Shown here piece by piece: positions 1 to 7,035 of a DNA stretch of 64,000 nucleotides. Source of the stretch: Halpernia sp048269545 (GTDB lineage: Bacteria; Bacteroidota; Bacteroidia; Flavobacteriales; Weeksellaceae); assembly GCF_048269545.1 (NCBI RefSeq), contig NZ_JBLXIJ010000002.1, positions 62,001 to 126,000 on the forward strand. The letters run 5' to 3'. Both the position numbers and the translations under genes were made by a program. Each line of letters begins with the position of its first letter. Position 1 is the stretch's first letter. A model generated the notes under the pieces. It had not been told where the DNA came from and did no database searches. It saw only the letters and a program-made list of their open reading frames with translations.

Positions 1-712
1 TTTCAGATTCTAAAGTTTTTTCTAATTCATCTGCACTTTTTACACCAATGCAAACTGCAGGAATTTTTGGATATCTTTCGTCGTAACGCTGAGTTCCAGT
101 ATGTGGAACATCATCAAAAGCCGAAGAAAGAGAACGAATGATCATTGCTTTTCCACCTTTTTTTGCAACAAAAGAAGCGGCTACAAATCTGTATTTTCCA
201 GCGTCGCCATAAGCTTGTCCCGTAGAAATGAAAGTTTGGTTAAAAGGATAATTAAAAAAAACAATTTTATCTTTTACTTCGGAATCTTTCATTTTATCTA
301 AATCTTCCAAACTTTTTACATAAATAATTTCACCTTCTAAATCTTTTCCGTTCGTTCCTTCCGTATTTCCGATAGAAAGCATATTTAAAGATTTCCAAGA
401 ATTTGTTCCAGATTTAATTTGCAAAGATTCTTTTCCTCTTTCCCAAACAGGAACCATCACCTCTTGATACCAAACCTTATCTGCACCTGCTTCTTTCAAT
501 TTTTTATATGCCCATTTTGTTGCTTTTTCATAAGCTTCAGAACCGCTTAATCTGTGACCAATATCTTTTGCTAATTGGTGCAAATTATTATACGCTTGTC
601 CATTCGTTAAAATTTCATCGGAGATATTTTTAAATTCTATGGAATCTGATTTGGATTGGGAAAAAAATAATCCGCCCCAAAAGAGCGGAAGAAGTAGGGT
701 GAGTTTTTTCAT
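1..712 (-). CDS. M28-type (carboxypeptidase Q-like) secreted peptidase, N-terminal part only
   Basis: The 3' end lies beyond the left edge; 237 residues are visible. The protein starts with a signal peptide (MKKLTLLLPLFWGGLFFSQS). A helical region around residues 30-80 follows, with LAKDIGHRLSGSEAYEKA typical of M28 peptidases related to carboxypeptidase Q. The next part (about 100-225) reads as an inserted PA domain (GEIIYVKSLEDL, DKIVFFNYPF, GGKAMIIRS). The zinc-binding half is outside the window, so catalytic competence cannot be judged. The start at 712 is the first ATG after a -7 promoter box and directly precedes the signal peptide. Family assignment rests on the N-terminal pattern only, and another PA-domain M28 subgroup is possible. 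Confidence 0.78.
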   Translation of the reverse strand, partial: MKKLTLLLPLFWGGLFFSQSKSDSIEFKNISDEILTNGQAYNNLHQLAKDIGHRLSGSEAYEKATKWAYKKLKEAGADKVWYQEVMVPVWERGKESLQIKSGTNSWKSLNMLSIGNTEGTNGKDLEGEIIYVKSLEDLDKMKDSEVKDKIVFFNYPFNQTFISTGQAYGDAGKYRFVAASFVAKKGGKAMIIRSLSSAFDDVPHTGTQRYDERYPKIPAVCIGVKSADELEKTLESE

Positions 713-735
713 TTAAATAGTTTTTGTTTGTCTTT

Positions 736-743
736 CAAAATTA
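736..743 (-). promoter_or_regulatory. -7 promoter element (TAATTTTG) of the M28 peptidase gene
   Basis: TAATTTTG on the minus strand fits the Bacteroidota -7 consensus TAnnTTTG and lies 23 nt before the ATG at 712. I see no clear TTG -33 element at 17-23 bp spacing, so this is a partial match. Confidence 0.4.
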
Positions 744-787
744 ATTATTATTTTTTGAAAACAGAGAAATAGAAGTATAAAATTTTA

Positions 788-819
788 ATAAAAAAGTTCT
801 TTCAAAAATTGAAAGAACT
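788..819 (-). terminator. Rho-independent terminator of the ferredoxin-serCA-DUF1015 group
   Basis: An 11-bp perfect stem (AGTTCTTTCAA / TTGAAAGAACT, arms 795-805 and 809-819) with a 3-nt loop is followed on the minus strand by a T run. It lies just after the DUF1015 stop and ends that leftward transcript before the M28 gene. Confidence 0.78.
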
Positions 820-845
820 AAAATGAAAATAATGGTTAAATTTTA

Positions 846-2084
846 TTATTTCATATCATACATCACCAAAGCCGTCACCAATTTTGGTTCAATGTAAGTG
901 CATTTTGGCGGCATAATGAGTTTTTCATCGGAGATTTTTAGCATATCAGAAAAACTAACGGGATAAATACCGAATCCCACTTTATATTTGCCGGAATCTA
1001 CTTCTTCTTTTATCTTTAAAATCCCTTCGATGCTGGAATTTCCTTTGATATAAGTAATTTCATCAGAAGTTTTAGGATCAAAAATATCAAAAATATCTTT
1101 GAAAATATATTTCCGCATTAATTTGTGATCTAAATCATTTGTATCTGCAGATTTACGAACGTCGTGCTTTACGTGTAAACTGTAAAATTTTCCATCCAAA
1201 TACATACTAAAATGGAATTTCTGAGAAGGGAAATAAGGATTTTCACCTTTCTCATGAATTAGAAAATTAGTTTCTAATTTCTTTAAAAACTCTTCAGAAG
1301 TTAATCCGTTTAAGTTTTTTAAAAGCCGATTATAATCGTTTATTTTAATTGATTGGTTGGAAACAATATAACTGAAAACGTAGTTGTAATGTTCTGTACC
1401 ATTGTGTTTTTTATTTTTTTCTTTCTGGTTTTTTGCGTTTAAAGCTGCGGAACCAATTCTGTGATGTCCATCTGCGATGTAAAAAGAATCAATTTGTTCT
1501 AAAACATCTTTTAATTCTTTCATTTTTAGACGGTTGTCTATTTTCCAGATTTTATGGCGCGTTCCTAAATCATCTACATAATTTAAAATCGGAATGTTTT
1601 TTTCTTCATAATTCATCAATAATTCTACTTTAGAATTTGATGGATAAGTGAGCAAAACGGGTTCTGCTTGAAGATTAACTTTCTCTAAATAATGTGCTAA
1701 TTTTTCTTTTTTTGCTGTTAAAGTAGATTCGTGTTTTTTAATTTTTCCTTCCCAAAATTCTTCCACACTTACCAAACCAAGCAATCCACGAAACACTTTT
1801 TTATTTGGATAAGTTTGAGAATATAAATAAAAAGAAGCGTCATCTTGCACCAATTTATGATCGGCTAAAAGTTCTTCATAATTGGTTCGAATTTTTCGTA
1901 AATTTCTGTCGATATCCTTTGATTTGCTCACTACGTAAGGTTTTATCATTTGAATATAGGAAGAATCTATGGCAGATTTTTCATTAATTTCTTCTTGTGA
2001 AAAATTATCTAAAGGATGTGTAGGAAAAATTTCTACAAAATCTTTTGTAGGTCTTACACCACGGAAAGGTTTAAAATTTGGCAT
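846..2084 (-). CDS. DUF1015 family protein, serine-pathway associated
   Basis: This 412-residue soluble protein matches the DUF1015 family in length and in its N-terminal PFRGVRP motif. The motif ADGHHR at residues 204-209 is its most conserved part and resembles the nucleotide-binding loop of ParB/sulfiredoxin-fold proteins, including the archaeal free-serine kinase SerK. The gene follows serA after 3 nt, so translation is probably coupled, and it ends the ferredoxin-serC-serA group. What is seen: family signature and tight linkage to serA/serC. What is inferred: a role with serine or phosphoserine, perhaps as a kinase or phosphotransfer enzyme; no serB (phosphoserine phosphatase) is visible here. 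The biochemical function is not established. Confidence 0.8.
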   Translation of the reverse strand: MPNFKPFRGVRPTKDFVEIFPTHPLDNFSQEEINEKSAIDSSYIQMIKPYVVSKSKDIDRNLRKIRTNYEELLADHKLVQDDASFYLYSQTYPNKKVFRGLLGLVSVEEFWEGKIKKHESTLTAKKEKLAHYLEKVNLQAEPVLLTYPSNSKVELLMNYEEKNIPILNYVDDLGTRHKIWKIDNRLKMKELKDVLEQIDSFYIADGHHRIGSAALNAKNQKEKNKKHNGTEHYNYVFSYIVSNQSIKINDYNRLLKNLNGLTSEEFLKKLETNFLIHEKGENPYFPSQKFHFSMYLDGKFYSLHVKHDVRKSADTNDLDHKLMRKYIFKDIFDIFDPKTSDEITYIKGNSSIEGILKIKEEVDSGKYKVGFGIYPVSFSDMLKISDEKLIMPPKCTYIEPKLVTALVMYDMK

Positions 2085-2087
2085 TTA

Positions 2088-3047
2088 TTAAAAATCTTTT
2101 TTTAGAGCAATTAGTTGTTCAGCAAGTTCAATTCCTATTTTATTTTGTGCATCAACTGTACTTCCTGCAATATGAGGAGAAAGTGAAATCGCAGGATTCA
2201 TTAACAAAGCAAGTTCCGGAGTAGGTTCATTTTCAAAAACATCTAAAGCTGCGCCTGCAATCTTTTTATTTTCAATAAAATTTACCATTGCAACTTCATC
2301 TAAAACGCCACCTCTTGCAGTATTTACAATGAAAACTCCATCTTTCATTTTTTCAAATTCAGATGTTGATAAAATATATTCTGTAGTTTTTGGCGTATTG
2401 ATACTTATAAAATCACAATCAGACAAAAATTCTTCTATATTATTAGTGGAAGTTATTTTAAAATTTACGGTTTGTCCATCAAAAAAATGAAGTTCTAAAT
2501 TTTCAGTTTTTGGTTTTCTAGTACATACTTTTACTTTCATTCCCAAAGCTATTCCCATTTTTATAACTTCTTGACCAATAGAACCAAAACCAATAACGCC
2601 TAAAGTTTTACCTGAAATTTCAAATGCGTTTTTAAAATCTTTTTTTAAGTCTTTAAATCTTGTGTCTCCTTCAAGCGGCATTAATCGATTGGATTCATGA
2701 AGAAATCTTGCCATTGTAAAGAAATGTCCGAAAACCAATTCTGCGACAGATTTGGAAGAAGCAGTTGGTGTATTTATAACTTTTATGCCTTTTTCTTTTG
2801 CGTAATCTACCGCAATATTGTCCATTCCAATTCCGCCACGACCGATAATTTTAAGAGAAGAACAAGCGTCAATTAATTCTTTGGAAACTTTCGTTGCACT
2901 TCTAACTAAAAGAACATCGACTTTATTTTCATTTATAAAATTCGCTAATTGTTCTGGCGCTACACGTTGATTTAAAAATTCTATTCCAGCTTCTTCAATC
3001 GCTTTTATGCCATTTTCCGAAATGCCGTCGTTTGCTAAAACTTTCAT
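2088..3047 (-). CDS. serA: D-3-phosphoglycerate dehydrogenase, short form
   Basis: It oxidises 3-phosphoglycerate to 3-phosphohydroxypyruvate with NAD, the first step of serine synthesis in the cytosol. The 319 residues carry the 2-hydroxyacid dehydrogenase layout: an N-terminal half-domain, the Rossmann loop GFGSIG (153-158), the catalytic Arg region VNTARGG, the Glu in DVFENEP and the catalytic His292 in PHIAGST. It ends soon after the second substrate half-domain and lacks the C-terminal ACT domain, so serine feedback through ACT is not expected. It lies 5 nt downstream of serC and 3 nt upstream of the DUF1015 gene. Neighbourhood makes SerA more likely than another hydroxyacid dehydrogenase. 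Confidence 0.93.
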   Translation of the reverse strand: MKVLANDGISENGIKAIEEAGIEFLNQRVAPEQLANFINENKVDVLLVRSATKVSKELIDACSSLKIIGRGGIGMDNIAVDYAKEKGIKVINTPTASSKSVAELVFGHFFTMARFLHESNRLMPLEGDTRFKDLKKDFKNAFEISGKTLGVIGFGSIGQEVIKMGIALGMKVKVCTRKPKTENLELHFFDGQTVNFKITSTNNIEEFLSDCDFISINTPKTTEYILSTSEFEKMKDGVFIVNTARGGVLDEVAMVNFIENKKIAGAALDVFENEPTPELALLMNPAISLSPHIAGSTVDAQNKIGIELAEQLIALKKDF

Positions 3048-3052
3048 TCAAT

Positions 3053-4114
3053 CTATTTAAAATTTTTCATTACATCCACCAAAACTTGAACGCTTTCTAA
3101 AGGCAAAGCGTTGTACATACTTGCTCTGTAACCGCCTAAACTCCGATGTCCATTTAATCCATTTATTCCTGCTGCTTTCCAAGCCGAATCAAATTCTTCT
3201 TTTTTGGATTCATCTTTTAATTTGAAAGCGGCGTTCATATTTGAACGGTCTTCTTTTTTACAAAAAGTTTCAAACAAAGGATTTCTATCAATTTCATCAT
3301 AAAGCAAACTTGCTTTTTGATTATTTACTTTTTCAGCTGCAGCAATTCCACCATTTTTTTCTAAATGTTGAAGCGTTAAAAGTGACGCATAAACTGCAAA
3401 AACTGGCGGTGTATTAAACATCGACTCTTTTGCGATATGCAAAGAATAATCGAGCATTGAAGGAATATCACGTCCAGTTTTGCCTAAAATTTCTTTTTTA
3501 ACTACCACTAAAGTTGTTCCCGCTGGTCCCATATTTTTTTGTGCTCCGGCGTAAATTAAATCAAATTGACTGAAATCAATGACGCGGCTAAAAATATCTG
3601 AACTCATATCACAAACCATTAACGTTTCAACATTTGGGAAAGTTTTAATTTGAGTTCCATAAATGGTATTATTAGAAGTGCAATGAAAATAATCACAAGC
3701 GGAATCTACTTTAAAATCTTTTGGAATAAAAGAGTAATTTTCATCTTTGGAAGATGCAACAACATCTACATTTCCTAATTTTTTTGCTTCTTTAATTGCA
3801 TTTGAAGACCAAGTTCCAGTATCTAAATAAGCCGCTTTTCCGTTTAATTTTAAAAAATTAAATGGAACCATCAAAAATTGTAAACTCGCACCACCTTGTA
3901 AATAAAGCACTTCATATTCATCTCCCAAATTCAATAAGCGCTTTACAATTGATCTCGCTTCATCCATCACAGCTACAAAATCTTTACTTCTGTGAGAAAT
4001 TTCTAACAAGGAAAGTCCAAGATTATTGAAATTTAATATTGCTTCTGCAGATTTTTGGAAAACTTCCTGCGGTAAAATGCAAGGACCTGCGCTGAAATTA
4101 TGTTTTTTAACCAT
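3053..4114 (-). CDS. serC: Phosphoserine aminotransferase
   Basis: This PLP enzyme converts 3-phosphohydroxypyruvate and glutamate to O-phosphoserine (second step of serine synthesis). At 353 residues it has the usual SerC length. It opens with the hallmark HNFSAGPCILP, contains the substrate-binding ISHRSKDF segment, and has the PLP lysine at K193 in AGAQKNMGPAG. The end (GGYRASMYNALPLESVQVLVDVM) is the conserved SerC C-terminus. The gene follows the ferredoxin gene by 74 nt and overlaps no neighbour; serA starts 5 nt beyond its stop. No terminator separates it from the ferredoxin, so all four genes may share one transcript from the promoter near 4560. Confidence 0.95.
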   Translation of the reverse strand: MVKKHNFSAGPCILPQEVFQKSAEAILNFNNLGLSLLEISHRSKDFVAVMDEARSIVKRLLNLGDEYEVLYLQGGASLQFLMVPFNFLKLNGKAAYLDTGTWSSNAIKEAKKLGNVDVVASSKDENYSFIPKDFKVDSACDYFHCTSNNTIYGTQIKTFPNVETLMVCDMSSDIFSRVIDFSQFDLIYAGAQKNMGPAGTTLVVVKKEILGKTGRDIPSMLDYSLHIAKESMFNTPPVFAVYASLLTLQHLEKNGGIAAAEKVNNQKASLLYDEIDRNPLFETFCKKEDRSNMNAAFKLKDESKKEEFDSAWKAAGINGLNGHRSLGGYRASMYNALPLESVQVLVDVMKNFK

Positions 4115-4188
4115 TTTTTTTAATTTATCCTAAAAAGGTTTAAGTGAATTCATTAATGAGATTTTTTAAAAGTTTATTTAAAAATATT

Positions 4189-4539
4189 TTATTCGCCATG
4201 TAAAAAGGCTTTTTTTGCCAATAAACTTTCTTCAGATTCTACATGATCTTCATCTGGAATACAACAGTCAACGGGGCAAACTGCGGCGCATTGAGGTTCT
4301 TCGTGAAATCCCATACATTCTGTACATTTATCAGTAACAATAAAATAAATATCATCACTTACCGGTTCTTGAGGTGCGTCTGCATCCAAAGTAAGACCCG
4401 AAGTTAAAGTAACTTTTCCCTTCAAAGCTGTTCCATCAGAAGCTTTCCAATCTACAGCGCCTTCATATATTGCATTATTTGGACATTCGGGTTCACAAGC
4501 GCCACAATTTATACATTCATCAGTTATTCTGATTGCCAT
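4189..4539 (-). CDS. 2[4Fe-4S] ferredoxin
   Basis: A 116-residue low-potential electron carrier. The first cluster motif is C9-x2-C12-x2-C15-x3-C19-P, and the second is C72-x2-C75-x8-C84-x3-C88-P with an extended loop of eight residues, as in Alvin-type bacterial ferredoxins. A 50-residue insert (WKASDGTALKGKVTL..) sits between the motifs, and an acidic tail follows. The gene heads the leftward serine group and is divergent from the acyl-CoA reductase; the palindromic promoter starts 12 nt upstream. Its redox partner is not evident from the neighbours. Confidence 0.92.
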   Translation of the reverse strand: MAIRITDECINCGACEPECPNNAIYEGAVDWKASDGTALKGKVTLTSGLTLDADAPQEPVSDDIYFIVTDKCTECMGFHEEPQCAAVCPVDCCIPDEDHVESEESLLAKKAFLHGE

Positions 4540-4550
4540 TTCTAATTTTT

Positions 4551-4570
4551 TTAAATTTGTACAAATTTAA
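4551..4570. promoter_or_regulatory. Perfect 20-bp palindrome forming two face-to-face -7 promoter boxes
   Basis: TTAAATTTGTACAAATTTAA is a perfect palindrome and holds TAAATTTG (a match to TAnnTTTG) on both strands: 4552-4559 rightward to the acyl-CoA reductase and 4569-4562 leftward to the ferredoxin. Leftward, a TTTG (-33) is found 17 bp away at 4590-4587, an ideal spacing. Rightward, a TTG at 4533-4535 is 16 bp away, inside the ferredoxin start. The two -7 boxes abut on the same palindrome, so polymerase probably cannot use both at once. The palindrome could also be an operator. Confidence 0.65.
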
Positions 4571-4596
4571 CAATTTTTTAGCACAACAAAAAGTAT

Positions 4597-5631
4597 ATGA
4601 CAACAAGATATATCATATTTGGACTTTCTAAATTAGGCACATTTTTAACAGAATTTTTATCTAAAAGTCCCGAGAATTTTAACGAGTTAGATAATGAATT
4701 TGCAAACCTCATTAGAATTTCGGAAAATGAAAATCCCTGGTTTACAGAAAACTATCAGAAATTAGCCTTAAAAGATTGGGCAAGTTTACTCATAGAAGAA
4801 AATTTAAATGAATGGTTATCAAAATATAATTTTTCAGAGAGTCGAAAAAGAGTAGGATTAATTTTAGCTGGAAATATTCCTTTGGTTGGTTTTCACGATA
4901 TTGTTTGTGTGATTTTGAGTGGAAATATTCCTTTAATTAAATTATCTTCAAAAGATAAAAGATTGATTCCATTTTTATTAAAATTATGGAAAGTTTTTTC
5001 TGAAAATGAAATTGAATACGAATTCGTAGAAAAATTAGAAAATCTTGATTCTGTAATTGCAACTGGTAGTAATAATACTGCAAGATATTTGGAATATTAT
5101 TTTAAAGATTATGACAGAATTATCCGGAAAAATAGAACATCAATCGCAGTAATAAAAGGAGATGAAACAGATGAAGAATTGCAACTTTTAGCAAAAGATA
5201 TTTTCACATATTTTGGTTTGGGTTGTAGAAATGTAACGCGACTTTTTATTCCAAAAGATTTTGAATTAGAAAGATTATTTTTAAATTTTCTTAATTTTAA
5301 AAATGTGATTAATCATCATAAATACGCAAATAATTATGATTACAATAAAGCAATTTATTTACTTAATCAAGAATTATTTTGGGATAATAATTTTGTAATG
5401 TTGAAAGAAGATGAAGCTCTTTTTTCTCCGCTTTCTGTGGTTAATTTTTCTATATATGAAAACATTAATGAAGTGAAAGATTTCATTGAAAAAAATGAGC
5501 AGGAAATTCAATGTGTGGTTGGGAAAAGTGGTTTTAATTTTAAAACAATTCCATTCGGTGAAGCGCAACATCCAAATTTAAATACTTTTGCCGACAATGT
5601 AAATACTTTAAAATTTTTGAGTTTAATTTAG
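4597..5631 (+). CDS. LuxC-like acyl-CoA reductase
   Basis: 344 residues matching the LuxC/acyl-CoA reductase family of the aldehyde-dehydrogenase superfamily. The NAD(P)-binding segment RVGLILAGNIPLVGFHD (85-101) and the motif VIATGSNNTARY (153-164) are present, and the nucleophilic cysteine is C210 in GLGCRNVTRLF. The family reduces activated acyl groups to aldehydes; in flavobacteria without lux genes the physiological substrate is unknown. The gene is divergent from the ferredoxin and stands alone. The chosen ATG lies about 30 nt after the predicted transcription start. The N-terminus is shorter than I recall for relatives, so a start shift cannot be excluded. Confidence 0.8.
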   Translation: MTTRYIIFGLSKLGTFLTEFLSKSPENFNELDNEFANLIRISENENPWFTENYQKLALKDWASLLIEENLNEWLSKYNFSESRKRVGLILAGNIPLVGFHDIVCVILSGNIPLIKLSSKDKRLIPFLLKLWKVFSENEIEYEFVEKLENLDSVIATGSNNTARYLEYYFKDYDRIIRKNRTSIAVIKGDETDEELQLLAKDIFTYFGLGCRNVTRLFIPKDFELERLFLNFLNFKNVINHHKYANNYDYNKAIYLLNQELFWDNNFVMLKEDEALFSPLSVVNFSIYENINEVKDFIEKNEQEIQCVVGKSGFNFKTIPFGEAQHPNLNTFADNVNTLKFLSLI

Positions 5632-5706
5632 AATTTTTGCGCACAGATTCCACAGAATCTCACGGATTTTGAAGAAATATTTTCTCGCAGATTTTTAAAA
5701 AGAGTG

Positions 5707-5781
5707 TTTGTCATTCCGTAGGAATTTTAGTAGTTTTTAGAAGTTTTTTTTCCGTTGCCGAGATTCCTACGGAATGACAAA
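5707..5781. repeat. 19-bp perfect inverted repeat (dispersed intergenic element type)
   Basis: TTTGTCATTCCGTAGGAAT (5707-5725) and its exact reverse complement (5763-5781) flank a 37-nt spacer in the 222-bp gap after the acyl-CoA reductase gene. The arms are markedly GC-richer than their surroundings. Similar CATTCCGTAGGAAT units are, as I recall, common between genes in Chryseobacterium-group genomes. It may double as a terminator or mRNA-stabilising hairpin for the upstream gene. Confidence 0.75.
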
Positions 5782-5853
5782 ATTATGTTGAAATTCATGT
5801 AGCTTTTAATTAAAAAATAATTCTTAAATTCGTTTTTTTAAAATAAAAAAAGC

Positions 5854-6540
5854 ATGAATCCATCCGTACAAATATCACACGCTGCAGCCGAAGAAAGAGC
5901 TGAATTTTACAAGAAAACTTATATGCACGTTGCACTTGCAATTTTAGCTTTTATGCTTGTAGAAAGTCTTTTGCTAAAATATATTCCAGAGGAACTCATT
6001 ATGAAAATGCTTGGAGGAAGATTTATTTGGTTGGGAATTTTGGGTTTATTTTGGCTTGGTTCTGTAGTTTCAGAAAAATGGACTTTGTCGCAAGATAGAA
6101 ATGTGCAATATGCAGGTTTAAGTTTTTACGTCATTTTAGAATCAATTATATTTTTACCACTAATTTATATCGCTTCACGTTACGCTGGAATTGAAATTAT
6201 TCAACAAGCGGGATTGATAACTGTTGCGCTTTTTGCAGGATTAACTGCAGTTGTTTTTATGACAAATACGGATTTTTCTTTTCTGAGAACTGCAATAGTT
6301 GTGGGTGGTTTCATTGCTTTGGGATTAATTGTAGTAGGTGCAATTTTTGGCTTTAATCTCGGACTTTGGTTCTCTGTGGGAATGGTTGTTTTAGCAAGTG
6401 CAACTATTTTATACCAAACCAGTAAATTGAAAGATACTTATTCTACCGACCAATATGTAGGTGCCTCTTTACTTTTATTTTCTTCAATAATGTTATTGTT
6501 TTGGTATGTTTTGAGGATTTTGATGAGCAGAAGAAGTTAA
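5854..6540 (+). CDS. Bax inhibitor-1 / YccA family membrane protein
   Basis: 228 residues with seven strongly hydrophobic segments (starting near 28, 55, 85, 112, 145, 165 and 198) and a short polar N-terminus, the standard bacterial BI-1 (UPF0005) layout. Relatives such as YetJ are pH-sensitive calcium leak channels of the inner membrane; the physiological role here is inferred from family only. It is a single gene between an intergenic repeat and a strong terminator. The start follows an A-rich leader (AAATAAAAAAAGC). Confidence 0.88.
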   Translation: MNPSVQISHAAAEERAEFYKKTYMHVALAILAFMLVESLLLKYIPEELIMKMLGGRFIWLGILGLFWLGSVVSEKWTLSQDRNVQYAGLSFYVILESIIFLPLIYIASRYAGIEIIQQAGLITVALFAGLTAVVFMTNTDFSFLRTAIVVGGFIALGLIVVGAIFGFNLGLWFSVGMVVLASATILYQTSKLKDTYSTDQYVGASLLLFSSIMLLFWYVLRILMSRRS

Positions 6541-6572
6541 AAATTTAAATTATTTTAAAAATTATTTAATAT

Positions 6573-6598
6573 AACCCGAATTTTAAATTCGGGTTTTT
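6573..6598. terminator. Bidirectional terminator overlapping the DUF4286 stop
   Basis: AACCCGAATTT / AAATTCGGGTT (6573-6583 and 6585-6595) forms a long stem followed by T runs in both directions. It serves the BI-1 gene and the convergent DUF4286 gene. The hairpin contains the last codons and stop of the latter, so coding and termination share sequence. Confidence 0.85.
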
Positions 6599-6897
6599 CT
6601 TTCATTTAAATAGGTCTTAAAAACCATCACTTCTTCCCCAAATTCCTTTTCAATATGATGTTGAAGGTTCAATAATTCGCTTTCCACAAATTCTTCACGC
6701 AAATTTTCGTCATCAAAAAATAAAAGTAGATTGGTGTTTTTTCCTTCGTGAAGCATATCACTTTCAACTTCAGATAAAATAAATTGTTCTACTTGAATTA
6801 GGTTTTCGATTAAATTTTCCAAAGAATTTTCTTGAAATTTTTCCCATTCTAAAAGTAGGTGTTCTGGTGTGTGAAAAGTGATACTTAGAATGCTCAT
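6583..6897 (-). CDS. DUF4286 family protein
   Basis: A 104-residue acidic cytosolic protein of unknown function. Length and pattern (short beta strand SILSITFHTP, helical middle, C-terminal VMVFKTYL strand) fit DUF4286, a small family found next to unrelated housekeeping genes in Bacteroidota; a ferredoxin-like alpha-beta fold is plausible. There is no signal peptide and no catalytic motif. It is divergent from gyrA with a 138-bp shared upstream region and converges on the BI-1 gene. Confidence 0.75.
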   Translation of the reverse strand: MSILSITFHTPEHLLLEWEKFQENSLENLIENLIQVEQFILSEVESDMLHEGKNTNLLLFFDDENLREEFVESELLNLQHHIEKEFGEEVMVFKTYLNERKTRI

Positions 6898-7035
6898 TTT
6901 TTTATAATTTTTACTAAAATATTGACTGCAAAAATCGGTAATTTTTCGTAAATTAGCCCGTTATTAAAATTAGAAATTTAGAAGAATCAAATTTGTAATG
7001 TAACAAACTGATTCTCATTTTATTAAAATTTATTT

